A stretch of 64,000 nt of DNA from Butyrivibrio sp. (GTDB lineage Bacteria; Bacillota; Clostridia; Lachnospirales; Lachnospiraceae): contig JAEDHB010000003.1 of assembly GCA_016297265.1 (NCBI GenBank), positions 17,033-81,032 on the forward strand, written 5' to 3'. Below are positions 23,998 to 33,233 of the stretch, one piece after another; position 1 is the first letter of the stretch; each line of letters opens with the position of its first letter. The notes below the pieces were generated by a model. It saw only the letters and a list, made by a program, of their open reading frames with translations. It had not been told where the DNA came from and ran no database searches. The position numbers and the translations under genes were made by a program.

Positions 23998-26481
23998 TTA
24001 GCCCATTACAACTTCTACATTGTATTCTGTCTTTCCTTCTACAAAAGGAACAACACATCCTTCGATGGATACGCCGTCAACAACAAGTGACTTAACACCT
24101 TTGCAGATGTGGTCAGGATTCTTAACGGTGATATTGTAGGTTGCACCACGGAATTTACGGGAAGCAGTAAATCCGTCCCATGCACTTGGGATTGAAGGAT
24201 TAATCTGAAGTCCGTCGTAATCCGGTTTAATACCGATGATGTACTGTGAAATAGCTACCATATTCCAAGCAGCTGTTCCTGTAAGCCATGAGTTCTTACC
24301 CTGTCCAAAATGGTTTCCGGTCATTCCGATATCAGAACCTGCGTCTTTACCGCCGATCATCTGGCCGTATACATAAGGCTCTGTCTTGTGAATATCAGAT
24401 GTCTCTTCTGTGAAAGCAGGAGCAATCTTTGAATAGTATTCAAATGCTTTATCGCCGCGTCCTGCATAAGCTTCAGCACAGATAATCCATGCATTGTTAT
24501 GTGTGAAGATACCGGCATTCTCTTTGTATCCGCCAGGATATGTTGAGATTTCACCATACTGAACATAGTATTTTGAGAAGGCAGGATTGTTGAGTACAAG
24601 ACCGAATTCTGTATTAAGGTATTTGTCTATAGAATCAAGAGTCTTGATATCAGCTCCTACATCTTTACCGATTTCAGACATTACTGCGAAGCCCTGTGGT
24701 TCGATGAAAATCTTACCTTCTTCGCATTCTTTTGAGCCCATCTTTTCGCCGTTAGCATCGTATGCTCTTAAGAACCAATCGCCGTCGAAAGCAGATTCCA
24801 TAACATTCTTCTTCATCTTATCGATTTCAGCCTGAGCTTTGGCAGCTTCTTCGGTTTTGCCTAAGTGCTCAAGAATTCCTACGAAGTTAGGTCCTACATA
24901 TGTGAAAAGTGTAGCAACCATAACTGATTCAGCAATCTTAGAGTAACCGCCTTCAGCAGCAAACTTAGGATTGGTGTATGTCTGGAAGCTCTCGCCCGGA
25001 GTATCAGAGAAACATGAAAGGTTGATACAGTCGTTCCAGTCAGCTCTCATTGCAAGTGGGAGACCATGTGGTCCAAGGTTATTAACTATATGATAGAATG
25101 AAGCCATTAAGTGATCAAGCATTGGTTTGGCTTTTGATTCGTCATTATCATATGGAACTAATTCATCAAGAATTGCCCAGTCGCCTGTCTCTTTAATATA
25201 AGAAGAAACAGAAAGAATCATCCATAATGGATCGTCTGAGAAATCTCCACCGATGTCAGAGTTACCTTTTTTGGTGAGTGGCTGATACTGATGATAGCAT
25301 CCACCGTCCTCAAGCTGTGTAGCTGCAAGATCGATAAGTCTTTCTCTTGCACGGTCCGGAATCTGATGTACGAATCCTAAGATATCCTGGTTGGAATCTC
25401 TGAATCCCATACCACGGCCGATGCCTGATTCAAAATATGAAGCAGAACGAGAGAGGTTAAATGTAACCATACACTGATACTGATTCCATATATTAACCAT
25501 TCTGTTAACCTTGTCATCAGGTGTGTCAACACTAAAAATTCCAAGGAGCTTGTCCCAGTTAGCTTTAAGTTCTGCCATTCCTGCAGCAACCTTCTCAGGC
25601 GTGTTGAATTTCTCAATCATTTCAAGAGCTTTTACTTTGTTGATTGTCTTTCCGTCTGCTTCGAATTTCTGGTCAACAGGCATTTCAACATAACCAAGAA
25701 TGAATACAAGAGTTTTTGTCTCGCCGGCAGCAAGAGTAATCTCTTTGTAATGCGAAGCAATTGGAGACCATCCGTCTGCAAAAGAATTGCCCGGTTTGCC
25801 TTCAACTACTGCCTGAGGAGCATCAAATCCATTGTAAAGACCGATAAATGCATCACGGTCTGTATCATATCCGTCAATTGTATCATTAACAGAATAGAAG
25901 GCGAAATGATCACGTCTGTCTCTGTATTCAGTTTTGTGATAAATTGTTGAGTCTTTAACTTCAACACGTCCTGTTGAGAAGTTTCTCTGGAAGTTAGTGC
26001 AGTCATCCTGCGCATCCCACAGACACCATTCAGCGAATGAGAATAATTTGAAAGTCTTGCTTGAAGAACCTTCATTAGTTAATACAACCTGCTGAACCTC
26101 TCCGTTGTAATCCTGAGGTACAAAGAAAGTTACTTCGGCCTTTAAATCGTTCTTCTTACCGGTGATTACAGTGTATCCCATACCGTGACGACATTCATAG
26201 CTGTCAAGCTCTGTCTTAACAGGGGACCATCCCGGATTCCATATTGTTCCGTTATCATTAATATAGAAATAGCGTCCGCCCATATCGATTGGCACGTTAT
26301 TGTAACGATAACGGGTAATTCTGCGGAGACGCGCATCTTTGTAGAAGCTGTATCCACCTGCAGTGTTAGAAATTAATGAAAAGAATCCTTGTGTTCCCAG
26401 ATAGTTAATCCATGGATAAGGAGTTCTTGGGGTGGTAATGACATATTCCTTGCGGGAATCGTCAAAGTAACCGAATTTCAT
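23998..26481 (-). CDS. Cellobiose phosphorylase (GH94)
   Basis: An 827-residue cytoplasmic enzyme that splits cellobiose with phosphate into glucose-1-phosphate and glucose. It has the GH94 N-terminal sandwich (residues 1-270), the block GMGFRDSNQDILGFVH near 370, GGDFSDDPLW, and RADWNDCINLS, the region with the family's general acid aspartate. The C-terminus ends with the usual small sandwich. AGGAGG precedes the ATG and a promoter lies upstream. It is divergent from a DUF624 gene and a sugar ABC importer, which fits cello-oligosaccharide use. A close relative such as cellodextrin phosphorylase would be longer. Confidence 0.93.
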   Translation of the reverse strand: MKFGYFDDSRKEYVITTPRTPYPWINYLGTQGFFSLISNTAGGYSFYKDARLRRITRYRYNNVPIDMGGRYFYINDNGTIWNPGWSPVKTELDSYECRHGMGYTVITGKKNDLKAEVTFFVPQDYNGEVQQVVLTNEGSSSKTFKLFSFAEWCLWDAQDDCTNFQRNFSTGRVEVKDSTIYHKTEYRDRRDHFAFYSVNDTIDGYDTDRDAFIGLYNGFDAPQAVVEGKPGNSFADGWSPIASHYKEITLAAGETKTLVFILGYVEMPVDQKFEADGKTINKVKALEMIEKFNTPEKVAAGMAELKANWDKLLGIFSVDTPDDKVNRMVNIWNQYQCMVTFNLSRSASYFESGIGRGMGFRDSNQDILGFVHQIPDRARERLIDLAATQLEDGGCYHQYQPLTKKGNSDIGGDFSDDPLWMILSVSSYIKETGDWAILDELVPYDNDESKAKPMLDHLMASFYHIVNNLGPHGLPLAMRADWNDCINLSCFSDTPGESFQTYTNPKFAAEGGYSKIAESVMVATLFTYVGPNFVGILEHLGKTEEAAKAQAEIDKMKKNVMESAFDGDWFLRAYDANGEKMGSKECEEGKIFIEPQGFAVMSEIGKDVGADIKTLDSIDKYLNTEFGLVLNNPAFSKYYVQYGEISTYPGGYKENAGIFTHNNAWIICAEAYAGRGDKAFEYYSKIAPAFTEETSDIHKTEPYVYGQMIGGKDAGSDIGMTGNHFGQGKNSWLTGTAAWNMVAISQYIIGIKPDYDGLQINPSIPSAWDGFTASRKFRGATYNITVKNPDHICKGVKSLVVDGVSIEGCVVPFVEGKTEYNVEVVMG

Positions 26482-26564
26482 AAAATATTCCTCCTAATAT
26501 TTATTATTTTCGCATTTATTTTTTTATCCAAAAATAAAACGATAAATACGTGTATGACTTGCTA

Positions 26565-26594
26565 ATTATACCATAAATGAACCGCAAAATACAA
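26565..26594 (-). promoter_or_regulatory. Promoter of cellobiose phosphorylase
   Basis: On the minus strand TTGTAT (26594-26589), an 18-base spacer and TATAAT (26570-26565), giving a leader of about 75 bases. Confidence 0.65.
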
Positions 26595-26650
26595 GATATT
26601 TGGTTAATTTGTATAATGAAATGTTAAAAAAATGTGATGATGGTTGATTT

Positions 26651-26667
26651 TTGTACAAAGATATAAT
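26651..26667 (+). promoter_or_regulatory. TTGTACAA octamer abutting a TATAAT box before the DUF624 gene
   Basis: TTGTACAA (26651-26658) lies three bases upstream of TATAAT (26662-26667), so a bound protein would block the promoter. The same octamer occurs at 27393 and 27568. No good -35 is present. Confidence 0.5.
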
Positions 26668-26708
26668 AATATGTATTACGAATATTGTGATAAGGCAGGG
26701 AAAAGGAA

Positions 26709-27356
26709 ATGGCCAACAAAGTATTTGACGCGGATAACAGCTTTAACAGGACACTTTATAAGATAGGAAGTATGATTCTTCTTAATATATATTTTATCAT
26801 AGGATGCATACCTGTCGTGACTGTGGGAACGTCAATTACCGCATCAATTTCAGTGCTTTTTAAGTTTAAAGAGAATCCGGATATGAAAATTACATCCACT
26901 TTCTTTAAAGCGTATAAGAGTAATCTGATAGATACCGTATTAATATGGATAATTCTGGCAGGAATAAGCTCTGCTTCCTTTATGATGGTGATGGCAATAG
27001 TAACAGGTGTTGCCGGACTTACCGGGGCTCTCGGAATTGCAGTTATGGTAATATTTGGTATTATATTCCTCATATGTCTTATGATATTTACATTTGTGTT
27101 TGTGCTTATTGCCAGATACGAGAATTTTATACTTATGCAGATTAAGAATGCCCTTAAGGTTGCGGTCGCTCATCTTTTTTGGTGTCTTCTTATTTGGATT
27201 GTGTGGGGTATTGCAGTTGTTCCGTTTACATTCTGGCCACAGCTGTTTATATATATGGGATGGGTATGGCTTGCATTTGGCTTTGCACTTGTTATGAATA
27301 TTTCCATGAACATATATATCAGAATCCTGAGAAAATTCGAGAATCACGAAGATTAG
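26709..27356 (+). CDS. DUF624 / YesL family membrane protein
   Basis: A 215-residue protein with about five hydrophobic helices. The start NRTLYKIGSMILLNIYFIIGCIP-type segment and the later FFKAYKSN are characteristic of YesL/DUF624 proteins, which are found next to sugar ABC importers in Firmicutes. AAGGAAA lies before the ATG. Its position between cellobiose phosphorylase and the importer suggests an accessory role in oligosaccharide uptake or sensing; its biochemical function is unknown. Confidence 0.85.
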   Translation: MANKVFDADNSFNRTLYKIGSMILLNIYFIIGCIPVVTVGTSITASISVLFKFKENPDMKITSTFFKAYKSNLIDTVLIWIILAGISSASFMMVMAIVTGVAGLTGALGIAVMVIFGIIFLICLMIFTFVFVLIARYENFILMQIKNALKVAVAHLFWCLLIWIVWGIAVVPFTFWPQLFIYMGWVWLAFGFALVMNISMNIYIRILRKFENHED

Positions 27357-27392
27357 AAAAGTAGTACTTTTTTACCACAAAATAAGTGCAAC

Positions 27393-27400
27393 TTGTACAA
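27393..27400. promoter_or_regulatory. TTGTACAA palindrome, candidate operator
   Basis: Exact octamer downstream of the DUF624 gene, with a one-mismatch copy (TTGTACAT) at 27436-27443. Confidence 0.4.
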
Positions 27401-27493
27401 AAGAGATACAGAAAATAAGTGAAAAAAGTATTTTTTTGTACATTTCTTCTATATTAGATAAAAAAAATATAAAAAAGCAGAATTTTGTCGAAG

Positions 27494-27540
27494 ACCCGGA
27501 AATGCCCGTAATTCAAGGCTTTTCGGGGTTTTTGCTTTTT
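27494..27540 (+). terminator. Terminator after the DUF624 gene
   Basis: ACCCGGAAATGCC pairs with GGCTTTTCGGGGT around a 10-base loop, followed by TTTTTGCTTTTT. It separates the DUF624 gene from the importer operon. Confidence 0.75.
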
Positions 27541-27567
27541 GGAAATAAAGTATTTATAAAATAGGGG

Positions 27568-27630
27568 TTGTACAAAATTACCTAAAAACGTAAAAAAGTA
27601 GTTGCATTTATAGACAAACTGATGTATTAT
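27568..27630 (+). promoter_or_regulatory. Promoter and upstream octamer of the sugar importer operon
   Basis: TTGTACAA (27568-27575) lies 26 bases upstream of TTGCAT (27602-27607), a 17-base spacer and TATTAT (27625-27630). The leader is about 80 bases. The position fits an activator or a repressor acting from upstream. Confidence 0.65.
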
Positions 27631-27638
27631 TAGTTTAC

Positions 27639-27699
27639 GAAATCGTTTTTTCGCGATTTCAAAAAAAGAGGAAAGGATTTGTCATCACAAAGTGATGAC
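27639..27699 (+). promoter_or_regulatory. Two stem-loops in the importer leader
   Basis: GAAATCG/CGATTTC (27639-27660) and GTCATCAC-AAA-GTGATGAC (27681-27699) lie in the leader of the binding-protein gene, the second ending just before CGGAGGAG. The first would be at the very 5' end of the transcript. They may stabilise the mRNA or regulate translation. Confidence 0.5.
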
Positions 27700-27713
27700 G
27701 GAACGGAGGAGCA

Positions 27714-29111
27714 ATGAGAAAATTAAAAAAATTTGCTGCACTTTCATTAGTTGGAATGTTAGCAGCAAGCGCTTTCGTTGGATGCGGAAAGAAAACAACA
27801 AATAATTCCGGATCAAGCGAGGGAAGCGGAGATGTAGCTGGACTTACTGATGGTGGTAAAGTTCTTAACATTTATGTATGGAATGATGAGTTCATCAACA
27901 GAATGGTAGACCATTATCCAGGATATGTTAAGGTTGATGACCTTCATGGTAAAATCGGCGATGTTGATGTAGTTTTCACACAGGTAGCTAACCAGGATAA
28001 CGCTTATCAGGATAACCTTGATAACACATTCAATGCTAATGGTGAGAACCAGAAGAATGCTAAATCTGCTGATGAGAAAGTTGACATCTTCCTTGCAGAA
28101 ATCGACTACATCACAAAATATGTTAACTCACCATGGTCTGCACCAATTTCTGAGTACGGTGTTACAGATGCTGATCTTGCAAAACAGTATGAGTACACAA
28201 AGCAGGCAGCAACTGACAGCAACGGCGTTCTCAAAGGTGTTTCATGGCAGGCATGTTCAGCAGCTATGATCTACAGATCAGATATTGCTGAAAAAGTATT
28301 TGGTTCAAGCGAGCCAGATAAAGTACAGGAGCAGGTTAAAGATTGGGATACATTCGCTAAAGCAGCTGATACTCTTAAAGCAGCTGGATATCAGGCAATG
28401 GCATCTGCAAACGACAGCTTCCGTGTATTTTCTAACAACGTAACAACAAAATGGGTTGACGATGAAGGAGTTCTTAACATTGATGCTAACATTGAAAAAT
28501 GGGCTAAATTGTCAAAAGAAATGGTAGACAAGGGACAGTGTAAGACATTCGACCTCTGGTCAAATGAGTGGAATGATGGTATGAAGACATCAAGCAACGT
28601 ATTCGCTTACTTTGGACCAGCTTGGTTAATCAACTTCTGTATGCATGCTTCAGAAGATGGATATGCAGCAAAAGACGGACTTTGGAAGATCACAGAAGGA
28701 CCACAGTCATTCTTCTGGGGTGGTACATGGATCCTTGGAGCAGCAGGTGGAGATAACAAGACACTTGTTAAAGACATCATTCTTAAGATGACAACAGATG
28801 ATGCAGTAATGGAAGGAATCACAAGAAAAGATTCTGACTTCGTAAACAACACAGCAGTTAACGACAAACTTGCTGCAGATGCAAATTACAAGAATGCTAT
28901 TCTTGGTGGACAGAACCCAACACAGCTTTTCGTTAACGGACTTACAAAGATCGACTTAAGCAACATCACAGCTTACGATCAGGGATGTAACGAGAAATTC
29001 CAGGCAGCTATGAAAGACTGGTTCGATGGTAACTATAAGTCATACGAGGAAGCTCTTGCTGACTTCCACAAGAAGATTGGTGATAAGTATTCTGACATCA
29101 CAATCAAATAA
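27714..29111 (+). CDS. Sugar ABC transporter substrate-binding lipoprotein
   Basis: A 465-residue extracellular binding protein anchored by lipid. The signal peptide (residues 1-22) ends in the lipobox AFVGC, then a Ser/Gly-rich spacer leads into a family 1 solute-binding fold with NIYVWNDEF at the start. Codon use is strongly biased to the favoured set, as expected for an abundant protein. GGAGGAG precedes the ATG. Followed by two permeases of the CUT1 class; no ATPase is in the operon, so a shared MsmK-type ATPase is likely. Context suggests cello-oligosaccharides. Confidence 0.92.
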   Translation: MRKLKKFAALSLVGMLAASAFVGCGKKTTNNSGSSEGSGDVAGLTDGGKVLNIYVWNDEFINRMVDHYPGYVKVDDLHGKIGDVDVVFTQVANQDNAYQDNLDNTFNANGENQKNAKSADEKVDIFLAEIDYITKYVNSPWSAPISEYGVTDADLAKQYEYTKQAATDSNGVLKGVSWQACSAAMIYRSDIAEKVFGSSEPDKVQEQVKDWDTFAKAADTLKAAGYQAMASANDSFRVFSNNVTTKWVDDEGVLNIDANIEKWAKLSKEMVDKGQCKTFDLWSNEWNDGMKTSSNVFAYFGPAWLINFCMHASEDGYAAKDGLWKITEGPQSFFWGGTWILGAAGGDNKTLVKDIILKMTTDDAVMEGITRKDSDFVNNTAVNDKLAADANYKNAILGGQNPTQLFVNGLTKIDLSNITAYDQGCNEKFQAAMKDWFDGNYKSYEEALADFHKKIGDKYSDITIK

Positions 29112-29147
29112 TAACTATTAGTTATATATGATTATTTAGTGAGTTGA

Positions 29148-29180
29148 CGTGCCTGCTCTTATGGGCAGGCGCGTTTTTTC
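29148..29180 (+). terminator. Internal hairpin between binding protein and permeases
   Basis: GCCTGC-TCTTATGG-GCAGGC with outer CGT/GCG pairs, followed by TTTTTT. It lies in the 107-base gap and would lower transcription of the permeases relative to the binding protein. Confidence 0.7.
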
Positions 29181-29218
29181 TGTATTATTAACATTACTAT
29201 TGTATCGGGAGTGAGGAT

Positions 29219-30175
29219 ATGGCACAAAAAAATACAAGTGCGATTCCTAAGGCTACAAAACATGCAAACGCTAGAGTTGTAAGATACAACAAATGGGGAT
29301 ACATATTTTTGATTCCATTTTTTGCAACATTTCTTGTGTTTACCTTGTATCCATTAGTTAGCACAGTTTATTACAGTTTTACAGATTATAAGAAGACTAT
29401 TTTCGGAACTATGAATGATCCTAAAGTAGTTGGCTTGGAAAACTACAAATATATTTTCCAAGATGGCAGAATTTGGAAATACGCTGGCAATACAATGATC
29501 ATGTGGGTCATGGGCTTTATCCCACAGATTCTTGTATCATTACTTTTAGCACAGTGGTTCTCAGATACGAGATTAGGACTTAAAGGAAGTACATTCTTTA
29601 AGACAGTTATTTATATGCCAAACCTTATCATGGCAGCAGCTTTTGCAATGCTCTTCTTCGCATTGTTCTCAACAAAAGGACCTATTAATGCCATGCTTAT
29701 GAAATTTGGTTGGATTGAGAAAGAAATCGAGTTCCTTCAGTATAAATGGGCAACTCGTTCATTGGTAGCGGCGATGAACTTCTTAATGTGGTTTGGTAAT
29801 ACAACCATATTACTTATGGCCGGAATCATGGGTATCGATGGTTCCCTTTATGAAGCAGCGGAAGTTGACGGCGCAAACTCATGGCAGAGATTTACCAAAA
29901 TTACTCTTCCTTTGTTAAAGCCAATTCTTGTATACGTTATGATTACTTCCCTTATCGGTGGTATTCAGATGTTCGACGTACCTAAGATTTTGACAAAGGA
30001 TGGACATCCGGCAGATTCAGCAACTACACTTATTATGTGGCTCAACAACTTCGTAGAATCTAAACACTACGGACGTGGTGGTGCGTTATCAGTTGTATTG
30101 TTTGTATTTACAGGTGTCTTGAGTTTGGTAGTATACTTTGTTATGTATAGAAAGAAAGGAAAGGGAGCAAGCTAA
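29219..30175 (+). CDS. Sugar ABC transporter permease (MalF/MsmF type)
   Basis: A 318-residue CUT1 permease with six hydrophobic helices. The first is near residues 30-52. The ATPase-docking EAA loop reads EAAEVDGANSWQRFTKITLPLLKP near residue 215-ish, the expected form. GGAGTGAG lies before the ATG. It pairs with the next permease, one base downstream, to form the channel for the upstream binding protein. Confidence 0.93.
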   Translation: MAQKNTSAIPKATKHANARVVRYNKWGYIFLIPFFATFLVFTLYPLVSTVYYSFTDYKKTIFGTMNDPKVVGLENYKYIFQDGRIWKYAGNTMIMWVMGFIPQILVSLLLAQWFSDTRLGLKGSTFFKTVIYMPNLIMAAAFAMLFFALFSTKGPINAMLMKFGWIEKEIEFLQYKWATRSLVAAMNFLMWFGNTTILLMAGIMGIDGSLYEAAEVDGANSWQRFTKITLPLLKPILVYVMITSLIGGIQMFDVPKILTKDGHPADSATTLIMWLNNFVESKHYGRGGALSVVLFVFTGVLSLVVYFVMYRKKGKGAS

Positions 30176-30176
30176 T

Positions 30177-31043
30177 ATGAGTTCACAAGATCATGAAATT
30201 AAAAAGAGTGCATCAGTGAAAGCCAGAAGAATAATTGCATATGTTGTTCTTACATTATTATCTATCCTTTGCCTCTTTTGGTTCTATTTATTAATTGTAT
30301 ATGCAACACACAGTCATGGAGAAGTTACAGGAGATTTCTTAGCACTTCCTGGTAAATATTTAGGAGATAACTGGAAAGCAATTAACGGTGGCTCTGAAGA
30401 TATTCTTAGAGGTCTTCGTAACAGTTTCATTGTATCAGGAGCAAACGCACTTGTCTGCGTATACTTCTCAACAATGACAGCATATGCTATCCATGTATAT
30501 GATTTCAAAGGCAAGAAGTTTGCTTTTACATTCATCCTTATGATTATGATGATTCCTACACAGGTTACAATCCTTGGTTTCTTAGGACTCATCGGCAAGA
30601 TGGGATTAACAGAGAACTTCTTACCACTTATTCTTCCGGCAATTGCTTCACCGGTAACATTCTACTACCTGAAGCAGTACATGGAGAGTGCACTTCCTCT
30701 TGCGCTTATTGAAGCAGCAAGAATTGATGGTTCAGGCGAGCTTAGAACATTTAATACCATTGCATTACCACTTATGAAACCGGCTATTGCTGTTCAGGCA
30801 ATATTCTCATTTGTTGGAGCATGGAATAACTACTTCGTTCCAAGTCACGTACTCATCAAGAAGGACCAGTTGAAGACAATTCCTATTTTGATTGCTCAGC
30901 TTCGTTCTAAAGACTTTAAATCGTTCAATATGGCATCAATTTACTTGTTTATTGCATTGTCAATTTTCCCAGTAATTATTGTATACCTTGCATTGTCTAA
31001 GAACATTGTAGGTGGTACTGCTTTGGGTGCGGTTAAAGGTTAA
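30177..31043 (+). CDS. Sugar ABC transporter permease (MalG/MsmG type)
   Basis: A 288-residue CUT1 permease with six helices, the first near residues 18-42. The EAA loop is EAARIDGSGELRTFNTIALPLMKP. Start ATG 30177 lies one base after the previous stop and follows GGGAG; the frame runs 13 codons further into the upstream gene without a ribosome site. Last gene of the operon, followed by a strong terminator. Confidence 0.93.
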   Translation: MSSQDHEIKKSASVKARRIIAYVVLTLLSILCLFWFYLLIVYATHSHGEVTGDFLALPGKYLGDNWKAINGGSEDILRGLRNSFIVSGANALVCVYFSTMTAYAIHVYDFKGKKFAFTFILMIMMIPTQVTILGFLGLIGKMGLTENFLPLILPAIASPVTFYYLKQYMESALPLALIEAARIDGSGELRTFNTIALPLMKPAIAVQAIFSFVGAWNNYFVPSHVLIKKDQLKTIPILIAQLRSKDFKSFNMASIYLFIALSIFPVIIVYLALSKNIVGGTALGAVKG

Positions 31044-31059
31044 TATTATTGTTTTATCA

Positions 31060-31095
31060 GCGCAACTGCGAATACGCAGTTGCGCTTTTTTGTTT
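31060..31095 (+). terminator. Terminator of the sugar importer operon
   Basis: GCGCAACTGCG-AATA-CGCAGTTGCGC, an 11-bp perfect stem, followed by TTTTTTG. Confidence 0.92.
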
Positions 31096-31128
31096 GAATT
31101 GCAAAAAATCAAGAAGACCAAATTATCA

Positions 31129-31158
31129 TTGTAAATTATGATTGAATTGTGGTAAAAT
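31129..31158 (+). promoter_or_regulatory. Promoter of gdpP-rplI-dnaB
   Basis: TTGTAA (31129-31134), an 18-base spacer and TAAAAT (31153-31158), about 32 bases before the gdpP start. Confidence 0.5.
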
Positions 31159-31190
31159 AATCATAACCATCGACATTTGAGGTGATAATT

Positions 31191-33233
31191 ATGAGATTTG
31201 GCAATAATAAGCTAAAGGGAGCTTTCAAATCATTTTTTGTAATTAATATTATTGCGACTGTAGCATTAGCTTTAGCTACAATTGGAATATACTTTATATC
31301 CGTGCTGTCAGGCATAATAATGTCTGCAGTGCTGCTAATTTCGGTTATTACAGTATTTATTGTATACATAGTACAGAAAGCAAGCATTAATGATAGTTTG
31401 CTGGCATTTGCATCCGGCTATGCACAGCTGCAGAAACAAATGCTTGATTCCCTTCTTGTGCCATATGGTATTTTGGATGAGCAGGGCAGACTTATCTGGG
31501 CAGATTCGGAATTGACATCAATAGTCGGAGAAGATGCCTTGCACAAAGAAATCGGCAGTTATTTTGAGGAATTGTCGGAGTTTTACAATAAGAGAATTGT
31601 CGACAGTCTGGATTTTGATACGAAGCTTGATGATAGGGACTATCATCTTATAGTTCAGAAGATATGCATGGACGATGTGGACCCTGTTATTACGGAAAAT
31701 GTTCTAAACGGGGACGAGAATATTTATGTACTCTATGCATTTGACGATACAGAACTTAAGACCTGTAAACAGGAATTGATTGATGAAAAATTTGTCGCAG
31801 GACTTATATATATTGATAACTATGATGAGGCATTGGAAAGCATTGATGAGGTCAGACGTTCATTGTTAATTGCCCTTGTTGAGAGGAAAATCAGCAAATA
31901 TGTTGCACAGGGAAATGGTATCCTCAAGAAGCTTGAGAAGGATAAATTCCTTGTTGTTTTCAGATACAAGTTCCTTGAACAGCTTAGAAATGACAAATTT
32001 ACCGTTCTTGAAGATGTCAAATCCGTTAATATCGGTAATGAAATGTCCGTTACTATCAGCATTGGTATCGGCGCAATGAATGGCAGTTATGAGGCAAATT
32101 ATGAGATGGCAAGAACGGCCATTGATCTTGCGCTTGGACGAGGTGGCGACCAGGCAGTAATTAAAGAAGGCAAGACTGTTACATATTTTGGCGGTAAGAC
32201 CAACAGCATTGAAAAGAATACCAGAGTAAGGGCACGAGTTAAGGCGCATGCTCTCAGGGAACTTTTGGAAGGTGCAGATAATGTACTGATAATGGGCCAT
32301 AAGATTAGTGATGTCGATGCTTTAGGCGCAGCTGCAGGTATTTTTGCGGCCGCCAGAATATTTGATAAAAAGGCCAATATCGTACTAAATGAGATTACGA
32401 CTTCGCTTAAGCCGGTTGTTGATATGTACCATAACAGTGCAGAATATGATAAAGACTTGTTTGTCAAGAGTGAGGATGCATTAACTATGGTGTCCCAGAA
32501 CACACTCCTGGTAATTGTTGATGTCAACAGGAGGGATTATACGGAATGTCCTGAGCTGATTGGCAAGTGTAAAAATGTTGTGGTTATAGACCATCACCGT
32601 CTTGGAAGTGACCCTGTGGAGAATGCAACTCTGTCATACATAGAGCCTTATGCATCATCAGCCAGTGAGATGGTAGCTGAGATTTTGCAATATATCAATG
32701 ATAAAATCAAGATTAAACCGGTTGAGGCCGATACGCTGTATGCCGGAATACTCATTGATACCAACAATTTTACCACCAAGGCAGGAGCGAGAACCTTTGA
32801 GGCGGCAGCATTTATCAGAAGAAGCGGTGCGGATATTGTCCGCGTAAGAAAAATACTCAGAAGCGATATGAGTGAGTATAAGGCAAAAGCAGAGACCGTG
32901 CGCCGTGCCGAAGTGTTGCATGATTGCTATGCATTGTCCGTTTGCCCGAGTGCCGGGCTTCATAGCCCGACAGTTGTAGGGGCTCAGGCCGCTAACGATT
33001 TGCTGGATATATCAGGAATGAAGGCTTCTTTTGTACTGACATTCCATAATAACGAGATATACATAAGTGCGCGTTCAATAGATGATGTCAATGTGCAGGT
33101 TGTAATGGAAAGACTGGGAGGCGGAGGCCATATGTCAATCGCAGGTGCCCAGCTGAAGGATATGGATTTGGAGCAGGCATATGAGCTTGTGAAAAAAACA
33201 ATTGAAGATATGATTAAGGAGGGAATACTATAA
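31191..33233 (+). CDS. gdpP: Cyclic-di-AMP phosphodiesterase GdpP (YybT)
   Basis: A 680-residue membrane enzyme that hydrolyses c-di-AMP. Two helices (about 10-60) are followed by a PAS-like domain, a degenerate GGDEF domain (about 175-310) and a DHH/DHHA1 module. The DHH module shows GHKISDVDALGAA, VIVDVNRRDY and VIDHHRLG, then GGGGHMSIAGA at the C-terminus. ATG 31191 follows AGGTGA; the GTG at 31182 is part of that ribosome site. The gene overlaps rplI by one base, the normal Firmicutes order gdpP-rplI-dnaB. Confidence 0.95.
   Translation: MRFGNNKLKGAFKSFFVINIIATVALALATIGIYFISVLSGIIMSAVLLISVITVFIVYIVQKASINDSLLAFASGYAQLQKQMLDSLLVPYGILDEQGRLIWADSELTSIVGEDALHKEIGSYFEELSEFYNKRIVDSLDFDTKLDDRDYHLIVQKICMDDVDPVITENVLNGDENIYVLYAFDDTELKTCKQELIDEKFVAGLIYIDNYDEALESIDEVRRSLLIALVERKISKYVAQGNGILKKLEKDKFLVVFRYKFLEQLRNDKFTVLEDVKSVNIGNEMSVTISIGIGAMNGSYEANYEMARTAIDLALGRGGDQAVIKEGKTVTYFGGKTNSIEKNTRVRARVKAHALRELLEGADNVLIMGHKISDVDALGAAAGIFAAARIFDKKANIVLNEITTSLKPVVDMYHNSAEYDKDLFVKSEDALTMVSQNTLLVIVDVNRRDYTECPELIGKCKNVVVIDHHRLGSDPVENATLSYIEPYASSASEMVAEILQYINDKIKIKPVEADTLYAGILIDTNNFTTKAGARTFEAAAFIRRSGADIVRVRKILRSDMSEYKAKAETVRRAEVLHDCYALSVCPSAGLHSPTVVGAQAANDLLDISGMKASFVLTFHNNEIYISARSIDDVNVQVVMERLGGGGHMSIAGAQLKDMDLEQAYELVKKTIEDMIKEGIL

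Noticed and set aside
23868..24095. 75-codon frame crossing the multi-hairpin repeat
   Set aside because: It runs through the repeat, a terminator and the 3' end of the phosphorylase gene; the repeat is non-coding.
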